Shown here piece by piece: positions 22,089-34,510 of a stretch of 64,000 nucleotides of DNA. The stretch covers positions 67,816,552 through 67,880,551 of the forward strand of contig NC_092524.1 of the NCBI RefSeq assembly GCF_037038585.1, written 5' to 3'. Position numbers and translations under genes: made by a program. Source of the stretch: Patagioenas fasciata. Its lineage: Eukaryota; Chordata; Aves; Columbiformes; Columbidae. The notes beneath the pieces were generated by a model, which saw only the letters and a list, made by a program, of their open reading frames with translations, was not told the DNA's origin and ran no database searches. Positions within the stretch are counted from its first letter, which is position 1. Every line of letters begins with the position of its first letter.

Positions 22089-23283
22089 AGGAGGAGGAGA
22101 AAGGAGAAGGAGAAAGGAGAAGGAGAAGGAGAAAGAGGAGAGAGAGAAGGAGAAGGAGGAGGAGAAGGAGAAGGAGAAAGAGAAGGAGAAGGAGAAGGAG
22201 AAGGAGAAGGAGAAGGAGAAGAAGGAGAAGGAGAAGGAGAAGGAGAAGGAGAAGGAGAAGGAGAAGGAGAAGGAGAAGGAGGAGAGGGAGAAGGAGAAGG
22301 AGAAAGGAGAAGAAGAAGAAGGAGGAGAGGGAGAAGGAGAAGGAGGAGAAGGAGAAGGAGAAGGAGGAGAGGGAGAAGGAGAAGGAGAAGGAGGAGAGGG
22401 AGAAGGAGAAGGAGGAGAGGGAGAGGGAGAAGGAGAAGGAGGAGAGGGAGAAGGAGAAGGAGAAAGGAGAGGGAGAAGGAGAAGGAGGAGAGGGAGAAGG
22501 AGAAGGAGGAGAGGGAGAAGGAGAAGGAGGAGAAGGAGAAGGAGAAGGAGAAGGAGAAGGAGAAGGAGAAGGAGAAGGAGAAGGAGAAGGAGAAGGAGAA
22601 GGAGAAGGAGAAGGAGAAGGAGAAGGAGGAGAGGGAGAAGGAGAAGGAGAAGGAGATGGAGAAGGAGAAGGAGGAGAGGGAGAAGGAGAAGGAGGAGAAG
22701 GAGAAGAAGGAGAAGGAGGAGAGGGAGAAGGAGAAGGAGAAGGAGGAGAGGGAGAAGGAGAAGGAGGAGAAGGAGAAGGAGAAGGAGAAGGAGAAGGAGA
22801 AGGAGAAGGAGAAGGAGAAGGAGAAGGAGAAGGAGAAGGAGAAGGAGAAGGAGAAGGAGAAGGAGAAGGAGAAGGAGAAGGAGGAGAGGGAGAAGGAGAA
22901 GGAGGAGAGGGAGAAGGAGAAGGAGAAGGAGATGGAGAAGGAGAAGGAGGAGAGGGAGAAGGAGAAGGAGGAGAGGGAGAAGGAGAAGGAGGAGAAGGAG
23001 AAGGAGGAGAAGGAGAAGGAGAAGGAGGAGAGGGAGAAGGAGAAGGAGGAGAAGGAGAAGGAGAAGGAGAAGGAGAAGGAGAAGGAGAAGGAGAAGGAGA
23101 AGGAGAAGGAGAAGGAGAAGGAGAAGGAGAAGGAGAAGGAGAAGGAGAGGGAGAAGGAGGAGAGGGAGAAGGAGATGGAGGAGAGGGAGAAGGAGAAGGA
23201 GAAGGAGAGGGAGAAGGAGAGGGAGAAGGAGAAGGAGAAGAGGGAGGAGAAAGGAGAAGGAGAAGGAGAAAGGAGGAGGAGGG
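22089..23283. repeat. GGAGAA-type polypurine tract, ~1.2 kb
   Basis: Nearly 1.2 kb of pure A/G on the + strand, based on GAGAAG hexamers with GAGGGA and GGAGGA variants in a higher-order pattern. I find only three pyrimidines, all T in GGAGATGGAG, at 22657, 22933 and 23176. The first two sit in matching surroundings 276 bases apart (46 hexamers), which indicates segmental duplication within the array. Very long open frames on both strands (Glu/Lys-rich +; Ser/Phe/Leu-rich -) are artefacts of stop-free repeats. The mirror-symmetric purine tract could form H-DNA and impede polymerases. Confidence 0.97.
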
Positions 23284-24796
23284 CTGTCACACAGTGCTTG
23301 CTCTTCTGGGGATTTTATAGCACCTGTACATGCTCCCTGAGCTTCCTACCCTGTCCTTCTCCTCTGCAGCAGGATCTCAGTCTCTGGCTGCTGTCTGGTC
23401 TCATTCTTCCCCCATGGCTCCTATGTTATTTTGGAAGAAGGGTCCTACATCTCCTACAGCTTTAATTCATCCACCTCTCACCATGCAAGACACAAGAGAC
23501 ACGTTAAGCTCATGCACATATCTCTGCTAATTTACGTTCCAGCTTGGGAACTCCGTGGCTTCTGGATGTGGCTGAGTGGTTTTGCAAGTAAAATAAATAC
23601 CAGCCCTCCAGGATTCCAGCTGATAGCTTTATTTTAAGCATTTTTTTCCCAAGGGGGAAATATAGAATCTATCCTTTAATTCTTTGCTGATACATATTCC
23701 TTCTGAAAAATGTTGCTCAATTGAGTCATGGGGAGAAGAAATACGTCTAGTTGCAGAGTTAGTTCCCACTGCTTGGGATTTATGTCACGGACAACGTCAT
23801 TCCACCAGTACGTAGTTGCTGTGGGCACCTCGCCAGCGAGATGGGACGTTGCATTTATCCAGTTGTGTGCATGCAGAACAGGTACACTTCATGATAAATC
23901 CAATGCCTGTGCCTCACCGGAGGATTTTGTTCCTGTGGTAGGAGGAATCTCATTAACACGAACTTCAGAGGAATCCAGCACTGCCAGCCAGAAGACAAAT
24001 GCAGCAGTGTTGCCATCATTTATCAAATGGAGAACGACCTTTGCTATCCATTAGGATGAAATGAAAAGCTTTGGGCTTTAACTTTGTTAGAACGCACGTG
24101 GCTGTCTTTTTTAGATCTCAGAGTCGGCGCATTGCTAAGATTAATCAAATTGTGCATTTTGCTAGTGCTTAAACAGTATTGTTACATAATTCAATCTCTG
24201 CTTGGTTTCAAGACGTCAGGTAGAAGAATTACACCGAGCCCAGCTGCAAAATCATCCTGCTGCGGTCAATGGCTGAGGAAGCAGAAGGGGTTTAGAGACA
24301 AGTGCCAACCTAATGTTTTCAAATCACATCACTTGGATTCAAGTTACTTCGGTCAGAATTAAATAAGTGTGTCTATAAAGTTGCGTGCGTACCCATGTGT
24401 ATCCTTGGAAGAGCTCAGCTGAAGGAAATGGGCGCATCTCGCTCTGGTCTGCTACGTATCACCCCATGGGAAGAGGGCGCAGGGATGTTTTTCGCTTTGA
24501 AGAATGCTGATATTGCAAGGAAAGGTGGCCATGCTGAAAAGAGGCAGAAGAAGGCATCGCTCTGCTGGTGGTGGTCATCAGAGAGGAATTCACAGAGGAA
24601 AGCGGGGTAGGAGGGAGGTGGGTGTCTACGTCCCTTCCCTCCAAGGGGTGGGTGGGTGGAAGGGGCTGGCACAGCAGTGCAGGGCACATCTGGAAAATCC
24701 TCTTTCCACCAGCTATTTAGGCAGGAGACATCAGGACATTTGCTCAAACCTTGTCTCCAACAGTCATCTACCAATGCAAATTCAACTCTTCACTAG
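23284..24796. other. Unique intergenic sequence with candidate element
   Basis: No gene recognised. The block at about 23720-24220 is CpG-containing, repeat-free and rich in motifs (ATGTCACGGACAACGTCATT near 23780; AAGATTAATCAAATTG near 24137), so it may be a conserved element. Confidence 0.4.
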
Positions 24797-25822
24797 GTGA
24801 TGGAATCGGCTGGATGGCCACGTCCCAAGAGCTGCAGTCAACAGTTCAGTGTCCAACTGGAGATCATTTGGTGGTGTTCCTCAAAGCACTATATTGGGAC
24901 CGGTGCTGTTCAATATCTTTATTGATGTCATAGACAGTGGGATCAAGTGTACCCTCAGCAAGTTTCTGGATGACAACAAGCTGAGTGGTGCAGTTGATGC
25001 ACTTGAGGGAGGAGATGTCACTCGGAGGGACTTGTGGGACCATGTGAACCTCATGAGGTTCAACAAGGCCAAGTGGAAGGTCCTGCACCTGGACAGAGGC
25101 AATCCTCAATATCAGTGCAGACTTGGGGATGAAAGGATTGAGAGTAGCCCTAAGGAGAAGGACTTAGGGATGTTGGTTGATGAGAAGCTCAACAGGACCC
25201 AGCAATTTGTGCTCACAGCCCAGAAAGACAACCATATCCTGGGCTGCTTCAGAAGAAGTGTGACCAGCAGGTCAAGGGAGGTGATTCTGCCCCTCTGCTC
25301 TGCTCTGGTGAGACCCCCTGCAGTGCTGGTCCAGCTCTGGGGCCACCAACCTGAGAGGGACATGGACCTGTTGGAGTGAGTCCAGAGGAGGCCATGAAGA
25401 TGATCAGAGGGATGGAACAGCTCTGATGTGAGGAAAGGCTGAGAGAGTTGGGGTTGTTGAGCCTGGAGAAGAGAAGGGGAGACCTTGTTGTGGACTTTCT
25501 ATACATAAAGGGGGCTAAGAAGAAAGAGAGAAACTTTCTATCAAGGTCTGTAGTGACAGGACAAGGCACAATGGTTGTAAACTAAAAGAGGTTAGATTTA
25601 GATCAGATATAAGGAAGAACTTTTTTACAAGAATGGTGAGACACTAGAACATGCTGTCCAGAGAAGCTGTGGATGTCCCAGCCCTCTGGAAGTGTTCAAA
25701 GTCAGGTTGGACAAGGTTTTGAGCAACCTGATCTAGTGGAAGGTGTCCCTGCCCATGGCACGGGGGTGGACTAGATGAACTTTAAAGATTCTTCCAACCC
25801 AAACCATTCTGTGGTGCTGTGA
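24797..25822 (+). mobile_element. CR1 LINE, ~1 kb, with ORF2 reverse-transcriptase remnant
   Basis: The longest CR1 here. It begins in the ORF2 reverse-transcriptase domain and continues through the C-terminus and 3'UTR. It ends with CCAACCCAAACCATTCTGTG. The frame at 24849-25379 stays open for 176 codons and includes ILGPVLFNIF, then LSKFLDDNKLS where an active enzyme has (F/Y)ADD, and KDLGMLVDEKLN and [17 protein letters not shown] near the C-terminus. The changed catalytic-box residue and the loss of all 5' sequence make it non-autonomous and dead. Confidence 0.95.
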
Positions 25823-28071
25823 TCTAACACCTCACAGGTGCACCTGAGCTCCTTGGCCACCATTGCACGTAGCCTGCACCCAAGGGCTCCTTGTGTGTGT
25901 CTGGCAGCACTTCCCCTCCCTTTCTCTCCACAAGCTCTCCCCTGCTCTTTTCTGGTCACAGTGAAGCCCATCTCCACTCTGGTGCTTCTGTGGACTGATA
26001 CATACAGATAGGACCATCTGTACCCTGGACAACTCTTGGTGTTCTCACACCAAAACCAAATCTATTTTTCTGGATAACCCCTCCAGTATTTCTATTTTCC
26101 CATCAATTCATAAGGTGAGGATGCTTCTGCTGAGCAACGCAGGCAGGGCACTGAGATGGTGGCTGAAATCTTGTTTTCACCCAAGAGATGCACTCAACTC
26201 TGCATCCCTGCGTTTTTGGCCATTGCAGCTCCCTAGGAAATTGTTTCCTGCCACAAAGCCAAGTCCCGTTTGCAGCTGACGTGAGCAAAGGTAGAACAGG
26301 CTTGGAGCAAGGCAAACCCACCCCCAAAATCCATGTGAAATGGTGAAATCAGTCTGATGCCTCACCTTACAGGCTTCTCCACATGGTGGAACTGGAAAGC
26401 TGTGATTGAGTCTCTGGTTAGAAAAACTACAATGTTCCTAGGTTGTAATCCAACCTGTATTTATTTCAGCACAGGTTTGTGCAGATGCTTTATGCAAGCC
26501 TAAAAAGATCTTGTTTGTTTGTTTGTTTCCTACTTAATGTTTCTACTTATTTACAAACATATATTAAATCCAGTTTAGAGCATATGATGTGACAGTGTCT
26601 TGTATTAAAATAACAGCAAGCTTTGTGATCCAGCTGGTGTAGCTCAGCTTGCAGATAAGACCATAATGCTTTTGCATATAGACAAGCCCAGAAGCAAACA
26701 CATATATACTTGTACCTTCAAGGCAAAAAGCAAGAAAAAGCAATGGCTACAAGTGCTGGAGCCTTGTAAATCAACCGAGCACCATCAACTGGTCTGACAA
26801 TAGCTGGACAAAGAGCGGCTGATACCTCAATGGAAATCGATCTGTTAATGGTCAGGTTTCCTTGTCTGTTCCTAGAGTTAATGCAACTTTTTGCAAGAGA
26901 GAGGATCTAAAAGGATGCGCTGGAAATGCATCCTTGTTTGAGAAGGCTCTTTGGGAAGTTGTGTGAACTTTCAGTCTGCCCACGACATTGATGCAAATCA
27001 CTGTTGAAGGTGGGCTCAGTCCTGGGTTTTTGTAATATCAATTAGCATGGCTATCAGCATATGGGATGTGGGGCATGGGGTTTATTTCTAGGTGCCTGTA
27101 ATAATGTTTGGCTCACTTAATTACAAATCCATATGCAAAAGTCATTTCAAGTGTGAACCACGAATACTTGGAGGAGCTGTGTGGCACCACATCCAGCATC
27201 TCACTCAGGCCTGGCTCTCCCCTGGGAATGCTCTGCTCTGAGAAACTGAGCCAGGAGGCTTGAGAGGAACAAGTGACTAAATATTGACTCAGAAAAAAAC
27301 AAAGGCCCCATTTAGATGGAAATGGAAATGGCAGGGGGAGCGGAGAAGGAGGAAGGAAACAGAAATACATAAAATAAAAGTCTACAAGCGGAATTATCTC
27401 GTCGCAGAATCCATTTTCCAGACTTCCCTTGGTGAATTATCAGCAACACTCCACATATTTGTGCAGCCGAATAGCTGCGAGGCACAAGTACATTCTCCAG
27501 TAGCAAATAATTCCCTTTCCTGATAACATCTTCAGCAGGGCTTGGCTGCAGCGTGCAAGTGCAGCGGAGGGGATTTTGCTCGGAAGGTGGGGGTGGGACC
27601 CAGTGTGCTGTTTATCAGGGAGCTCCAGTTCAAAGCAAAAGGTGCACCCAGGAGGGGAGATTTTTCCAAGGCACAGAGGTTTTCCTGCAGGAAATGGGCA
27701 CATTGGTGATTGGGGGACCTTTAAGCACCTGCCTTCACCCTTTCTACATAGTCTGCATGTGAAGATGATAACCAAGGGGCGATGGGAGCACTTCAGTATT
27801 TAGTAGGATGATGCCTGGGTACCAGCTCTGGGCACAACAAAGGTTTGGGTGTACAGAAGGCTGGAGAAGGCTGTGTTGTGGGTCTGAGCTGCTCAGAGAA
27901 CCTCCTAACAACATCAGCATTTGGACCTGAGATGTGTGAGGTTTGGGTGCTGCCAGAGTCAGGTCTGGACACTGGTCCTTCCCGTGACCCCCAAGTCCAG
28001 CCTCACCCAGCTCACCTCAGCCAGGCCTGTCCTCCCTTTCCCTTCCTTTGATTTTCTGCAAGCAGGCTGTA
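25823..28071. other. Unique intergenic sequence
   Basis: No recognised gene or transposon. A short (TTTG)n run lies at 26509-26529. Confidence 0.5.
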
Positions 28072-28417
28072 TTGGAGAAGCTGAGAGGGATCTGATCAAT
28101 GGGATCAATATCTCAGGATGGGTGTCAGAGGATGGACCAGACTGTTCAGTGGTGCCCAACGCCAGGGTGAGGGGCAATGGGCACAGACTGAAACACAGGA
28201 GGCTCCATCTGAACATGAGGAGCAACTTCTTTGCTGGGAGGTGGCAGAGCCTGGCCCAGGCTGCCCAGAGCGGGTGTGGAGTCTCCTTCTCTGAGACATT
28301 CAAACCCCCTGGACCCACCTGTGTGATCTGCTCTGGGACCCTGCGTGAGCAGGGGGGTTGGACTGGGGGATCCACAGAGGTCCCTTCAACCCAACCACTC
28401 TGTGATTCTGTGATTAT
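28072..28417 (+). mobile_element. CR1 LINE 3' fragment (subfamily B)
   Basis: A shorter subfamily-B copy beginning at GGAGAAGCTGAGAGGGATCT and ending in CTCTGTGATTCTGTGATT. All four subfamily-B copies in this window, including the 127-198 fragment, lie on the + strand. Confidence 0.94.
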
Positions 28418-31400
28418 TGACAACTAGATGAATGCACTCCAGTGCAGATATGAGCATGGACATCAATGCTAGGCTGATTCTGACAGGAAAACCCTGTGAA
28501 TTTAACAGAGGGTTTTCTTCTTTGCCAATAGCACAAGATGCACCTTGGTGTGAAGTGTCAACACTTCGGCATTTGCAAAACAAGGTCTGCCAGCCCTCTG
28601 TGCACCAGTGTTAATTGCTTATACACGGTGAGGCCGTGCAGCCCAACAGACAGACCCAGATGACTCTGGCCCCGGCCAAACTCCTCTCTAACCGTTCTGT
28701 CTTTGAAACACAGGTTGTCCATCAGTTCTACCCATCTGCCTTGCTTAGGTCAGGGAGTTGTCCCCCCTGGGTCTGAAAGCACATGGCTCCAGTAGATCAA
28801 ATATGGAAAAGTGGAATTTACCTGTCTGTCTGGCCAGCAGAGCAAGTGCTCAGGATGTGCCAAATTAGGTTAAAACAATGTAATATCCATTGGTTCAAGG
28901 TTTTATTTCTCTTCTGTTGGTGTCACTAACAAGACAAAGTGGAGAACTTGGAGAGATGGGTAACTGTGCTTTCGAGGTCAGTGTTTTCTCTGAGCTCCAG
29001 CAGGATAATAAAACATGAAGGAACAAAGGTCAAATCTTCCTCAGCCACTGCTCACATCGGCCCAAGTGTTCGCATCAAGGCATCAAACCTCGCAGGGAAG
29101 TGCTTGCCCACATTGCCTTGGCTGCAGACGTGCGGGGTTACACGTGTCCTACACTCGCCAAGCAGAAACATTCCTTTTTCCCTCATTTATTTTCCAGTTG
29201 CTGGAAAACCGAGGATGAATGCAAGAGTCTGTTATCCAGGTGCATGGGATTCAGCTGCTGCTCTGTGCTGGAGGCATCGAGACACAAGAAAAATCAGTGC
29301 AAGAGCTCAGCCAAGGGACCCTGTTCCCAACAAGCGCTGTTTATTCCCATCTTGAATTTTCCTGCAGATGAAGAGCAGGTTATCCCTGGAGACACAAACC
29401 AGAGCTGTGCTTGTAAATTGAAATCTTGGGCCCCACATGTTTGCTGGGAAGCGATGCATCGGCAGTGAACGCTTGTGCTTCACGGGGGTGCATCTGCAGG
29501 GGCTTCATTGCTTGCAAGGGTCTCTCTTGCTCTGTGGTAGGGGGAAATGTAGTTTTCCTATGCGTATTTTTAAATTTATTTTTAAATTTTTTTTTAGTGG
29601 AAGGCTTTGCAGGCTGAAATTTGGAAGCTTTCCCAGTTCTTGCAAATAGAACTGCGAGTCTGTCTGTGGAGCGTTGGAAGAGGAATCTCAGGAACGTGGG
29701 AGCGTTCTCCCCAGAGCCACTCTGGAGTTTCTCCTCTTGCTGCCTTCAGATACTCCTAAGGCGGTGGTTGTTTTGCACATCCCTGCGTTCTGGAAACAAA
29801 GGAGAAATGGGACCTAACAGCAATTTTGTTCAAAATAGGCCAAAAAAAAAAAAAAGCAGTATTAAGCTCTACAGTTGCAGAACAAAAAGAAGGAAATATC
29901 AGGCTCATACTCTACACAGTGTCTGTAGGACAAAATTAATACCAGCAGAGATCCCCCCTTCAGTCGTTGCAGTTTGTAGAAGACCACAGTGCATCCTTGT
30001 GTCCCGTTTTTCATGTCACCATGCAACAGAAGCTGTCTACCGAGGCAGCTAACCAGCTTCCTAACTCTGATGGGACTTGAGCAAGCTAAGAGATACTCAA
30101 CGAGCTGAGATAAAAGGCTGTCGCGGTCTCCCAGGCTGTAGATACTCAAATGAGAGCTGTTCCTTGTTGTTCCCCATCTACATGAAGGATATGATGACTA
30201 ATAATGAAGTTTTACTGGGCATTGTATTCCTTGTTACGTGAGTTAGAAGTTGCAGCCAGTTCAGGAATGCAATGAACCCTGAGAAGAAGTTTTATCTTCT
30301 TAACCAAAGGCTGGAGTCACACGGTACCCCCCGTGGGATAATCCATTTCCTCCAGGTTGCTGCCTTAAAAATGTCAAGAAGTTAAAGGGATTTGAGTAAA
30401 AATAGAACACGACATCCTGGATGCGAGGGGAAGGCTTCATGTCCGGTGGGGAGCTGGGGAAGGCAGGAAGGCACCAGGCAAAGCCCAGCCTGCATGGGAA
30501 CCTGCATGGGAACCTGAGGGCTGGGATGGCAAAGAAACCCTGTTGAAAGTCAAAAATCCACCCTGGCTGTTTTTCTGGGGAAAACAAGGGGTTATTTCTG
30601 GTTGTTCTTGCTATTCTGGCATGCACATGGGGTCAAAATGAGATGGGCGCCAGGGCTCGGGCTGGCTCTTGGGGCTGGTGGGGTGGAGGTGAGGGGTGAG
30701 GAACCTTCTGGATTCATTGCACGTGGGCCATCTCGACACACAGGAGCTCTTGAAACTCCCTTTAGAGGAGCAGAGGATGGACAACACCAGCAACCCCAAG
30801 TTGGAGCGGTGGGGCTGTCATGAGCGAGCGGTGGCATTTTCCCAGGGCTCGGTGCTGAAATATCATCTCAGTATAACTGAGTGAAGAAGATTCAGTCTGT
30901 CCTCTAACAGGAAATTAAACACAACTTTGTGGGTTTGGTGGTTTGCTGCCAAGTGCCAATGCAGCTCCATATTAATAGCTTATGACAAGATGATTCTCCT
31001 TGTTTTTGACAGGAAGGAGCCCTTCGGTCTTCATCCTGCTTGTGGCTAAGGGAAGAAGCCCAGCACATCCCCTGTATTCACCAACGGTGTAACTGTTCAG
31101 TCCCAAATATTGCTTAAATCCCAAATTTTCAGAGGTGAGCAGAGAAAGAACAACCCTGTGTCAATCTGGATATGCTGCCGAATTTGGGCTTTGCCAGGTT
31201 CCCCTAAATGACCACGGGCACCAATCCTCCCCCCAAAAAAATATAATATAAATTGTCAGGTTGTTAAATTGAAAGCTCTTTAAGAATTTGTTTATTCCTG
31301 CAGAGGGTGCAGCATTTAAATGCATGAAAAGGGTGGGAGGAAGGCTGCAAATAGAAAAGCAAAAGGGATTTGAATTAGAGTTTCGGAGGGCAAAGTACTC

Positions 31401-32266
31401 AGCACACAGCCAGGTCAAAACCTTTTTTGGGGGCATCTGGCTGAAGGTTGCCGCGGCGTTAACCCTTTTTAAACATCACAGACTCCAGCCAGGGACCTCA
31501 GTGGTCACAGAGAAGATATTTAGATGAAAATCCCCAAATTACACATATAAAGTAGTTTCCTGAGGATCGCAGCGTCTCACCCTTCCCTGCGCTTGCGGCG
31601 GTGAGGAAATGGCCAGAGAAGCTTCAAGGGGTTGATTTTGGGAAAAGTTGAGTTGCCGGTGCTAGAAACTGAGCTGCACTGAAGTTTTGAACTGGCAGCA
31701 TCACAAGGAAGAAAAGCAGCGTTTTCTCCAAGAAGGAATTTTCAGCATTTCTCCCTAATTGTCCAAGTTCTGACCGGGTATGTCAGAATGTGCTGGTTTC
31801 TGTGTGGGCAGCAGGGCTGGGCTGGGACTGGAGGCTTTTGGACAGGGGTTGCAGGGTTGCGGGGGGGGGGTAAAACAAAGATACGTGTGTGCAAACCGCT
31901 CAAAACCTCCAGGAAAAATGGGCACAGCCTTGAATTTTTATAAGGAGGTCAGCACAGCCATCCCTTTGTGCTTCCCACCGACCTGCTGCGGACAATGGGC
32001 CTTCTCACTGTTACACATTCACAACGAGGAGGAGGGGGAAACAAAAAGAAAGACTTTGTCTCCTTTGGCCTGATGGTGCCAGCCATGCCCTGTGGGCACC
32101 GAGGAGGTGACGGGGTCAGCGGGGTGGAGGTGACAGCCCGCAGCACCGAGCTGCCATCGCTGCATCCCTCGGCGCTGCGCACAGCGCATTTGGGGAGGCA
32201 GGAATGCTTATCCTGACTTCATGCTGGAAACTGCGTGGAGTAACCAGGAGTCAAAGCATGACCATG

Positions 32267-32355
32267 TAACTATAAGGGGAAAAAACAGTAATAAATAACT
32301 ATAGGGGAAAAAAAATAACTATATGTATATATAAATAACTATAGGGGGGGGAAAA
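32267..32355. repeat. Imperfect AACTATAGGGG repeats
   Basis: AACTATA(A)GGGG occurs at about 32268, 32297 and 32337 with A-rich and TA-rich spacers. The last copy is extended by a G-run. It is a small, decayed tandem array. Confidence 0.7.
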
Positions 32356-33060
32356 GTGAACCCCCCAAGATGCTTGAGTTTGCTTTAAAGATCTCATGAG
32401 ACAGAGACATCTGCACTTTTTCTGTGTTCCCTTATCTAACCAAAACCACTGCATTTACCCCCCTACACACAAACATTTCTGGGATGATCCAGGCACAGGG
32501 ACACTAAAATATTTAAATGTAGGACCACGCTCAGACAGTGACCTTTGCATAACTAGAAACTCTTTCTGATCATGGAAATGGCCCGTGGCTTCTGCCTTTG
32601 TTTTGCTTGCTATGGTCTCCATATGCTCCATTTGCATCCTGAAATCATCGATCGGCAGCGCATTTCAAATGTAAAGATTTATAAGCGGCGATGGAGGGGT
32701 TGGGGGTCCCAGGTGGTGGGTTTGGAGGTCACCGAGGGTTTGGCTGCTGCAGATGGGACAAGCGGAGGGTTCGGCTGTGTAGGGGCCTCGCTAATGAGTT
32801 GGGCAAGTTGAACGAGGAGGCTTCCTATGGCTGCGTTCCCATCTGTTCCCAAAAACCAGGCTAACAAAACACCAAATAACTCCCCGCTCGCACACAGGGC
32901 TGTCACATCCTGTTCTTCCTTGTAAAGATGTCAGCGTGTTCCTAACGTTGGCTTCACCAAGTGCCTGGAAATCAGCGGGTTCAACGTCCTGCGGAGAAGG
33001 AAATGGTACGTGTCTCTTTCTCAGAGCAGGTTTGGGATGTTTGTTGTATAATCAGCTTGG

Positions 33061-33104
33061 CAGGGGGCTGGAAATTTGGCCACAGGGGGCTGGAAATGTG
33101 GCCA
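33061..33104. repeat. 22-bp tandem duplication
   Basis: CAGGGGGCTGGAAATTTGGC plus CA is followed directly by the same unit with one T-to-G change. Confidence 0.85.
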
Positions 33105-33719
33105 CAGGGCCACCCCACGTTACTTTCACCGTCTGGAGAGCAAAAGTCATTAGACCCTCTCCTCCATCTATCAAGTCAATGAGCTTTTGCCACCAGCCCT
33201 GCAGTTCCTTATTATTCAGATGTGGATTTACAAGGTTGCTTTTGCCTTCCTGGCTGCTTTGGTTTGGCTAAAACATCTGAACCGAGGAGTCCTACATTCC
33301 AAAAGGCAGATGGTAAATGTTATTAGCAAGTGGTTTCCTGTTCTTTCTATTCCTTCAATAAAGTATTTTCCATTGCTGTAGTTGGATGTATGCTATATGT
33401 ATGATCGCTAGCACTTAGTAATGAATTAATGTTGATTTTCTTTCAGCTCAAAGGCTTTTTTTCATTCATCTTCTCTCTCTTAATGGCAACAGCAGGTATA
33501 TGTGTGCTCTTTTTGCACGAAAACATGTCTCGCAATCTTTTCATAGCTTCTTCTAGTGTTTCCATACAAAACCTTCCCTAATTTAATATAACTAGTAAAT
33601 CTCAGCAACACATAACAGTGCCTTTCCCTCTCTGAAAGGCGAGGAGCTCTCAACCTCTTCTAAGATAACTCAGCTCCTTTGTTAAGGAAAGGCATTATCT
33701 GACGAGGTACGAGGCATCT

Positions 33720-33983
33720 TCATCTCCTAACGACTCCACCGAAAGGCAGTAGCAATCACGGGGCTACCAGAATTGCATTTCTCAGCCATTACCTTATTGC
33801 AGTGAAATACAGTTTTGAACATCCATCTGCTAAAGAGCCCATAATAACGACAACTCCAGCAGCATCTCGGCCAATCCTGACAATAGTGAGCCTTTCAGCT
33901 TACCAGGCTAATGACTTATTAATTACCCATGCCGAGCAGGCGTAGGCGAAGCGACCATCTATAACCATCTATAACCATCTATA
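33720..33983. promoter_or_regulatory. Candidate conserved element plus CCATCTATAA triplet
   Basis: Unique sequence with TAATGACTTATTAATTACCC near 33910 and GGCCAATCCTGACAATAG near 33869. It ends in three tandem copies of CCATCTATAA (about 33954-33983). The repeat is directly visible; the regulatory role is inferred from motif density and lack of repeats. Confidence 0.35.
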
Positions 33984-34239
33984 AGTGGGAAAGCTCCCAC
34001 GACGAGGAGGAAGGCAGGACTCTGGGTTTCGGGAACCGCAGTTGCACGTTGGTTTAACGGGACGTTATTCCTTTCGCTGCATCTTCCTGACATCTGCACC
34101 CAGCTGGTGGTCCTTTGTTTTTTGGTGGGATGTTTATTTTCTTATTTTCCTGTTTTTTCTTTCTTTTTTTTCCCCATTCTTGCTCGGATTTCAAGGTTTT
34201 GGGGGTAGCGAGAGCCTTTTTTTCTGAGTTTATCCATTG

Positions 34240-34510
34240 CCTGGCTGAAGGCAGCCTGGAATCCCGCCAGGAGCACCTGGCAATGCACTTAGTAAATTAT
34301 AGTAATGAAAAGAATGTCAAATGCTAGGAGGTAGTTATAAGGCTTTACTGATGTATATACTTTGAAGGCCAAGTGCTGCTTTTAACATATTCAGATATGA
34401 CCTGGCACCTCTTTACCCTAACAAGACGCAGAGGTGCAAACTGATTAATTGTTAGGTCTTAACCGCCAGTGGAGTCTGAACTCCCAAGTAGTTATTAACC
34501 GCAGACCCTA
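34240..34510. promoter_or_regulatory. Candidate conserved noncoding element
   Basis: AT-rich unique block with GTAAATTATAGTAATG near 34290, CTGATTAATTGTTAGG near 34440 and TAGTTATTAACCGC near 34488. It is dense in homeodomain-type cores, and no protein-like frame is visible. Confidence 0.28.

Noticed and set aside
21974..23465. Open frames of 438 and 488 codons on both strands
   Set aside because: They are the stop-free translation of the GGAGAA polypurine tract and have no non-repeat protein core.
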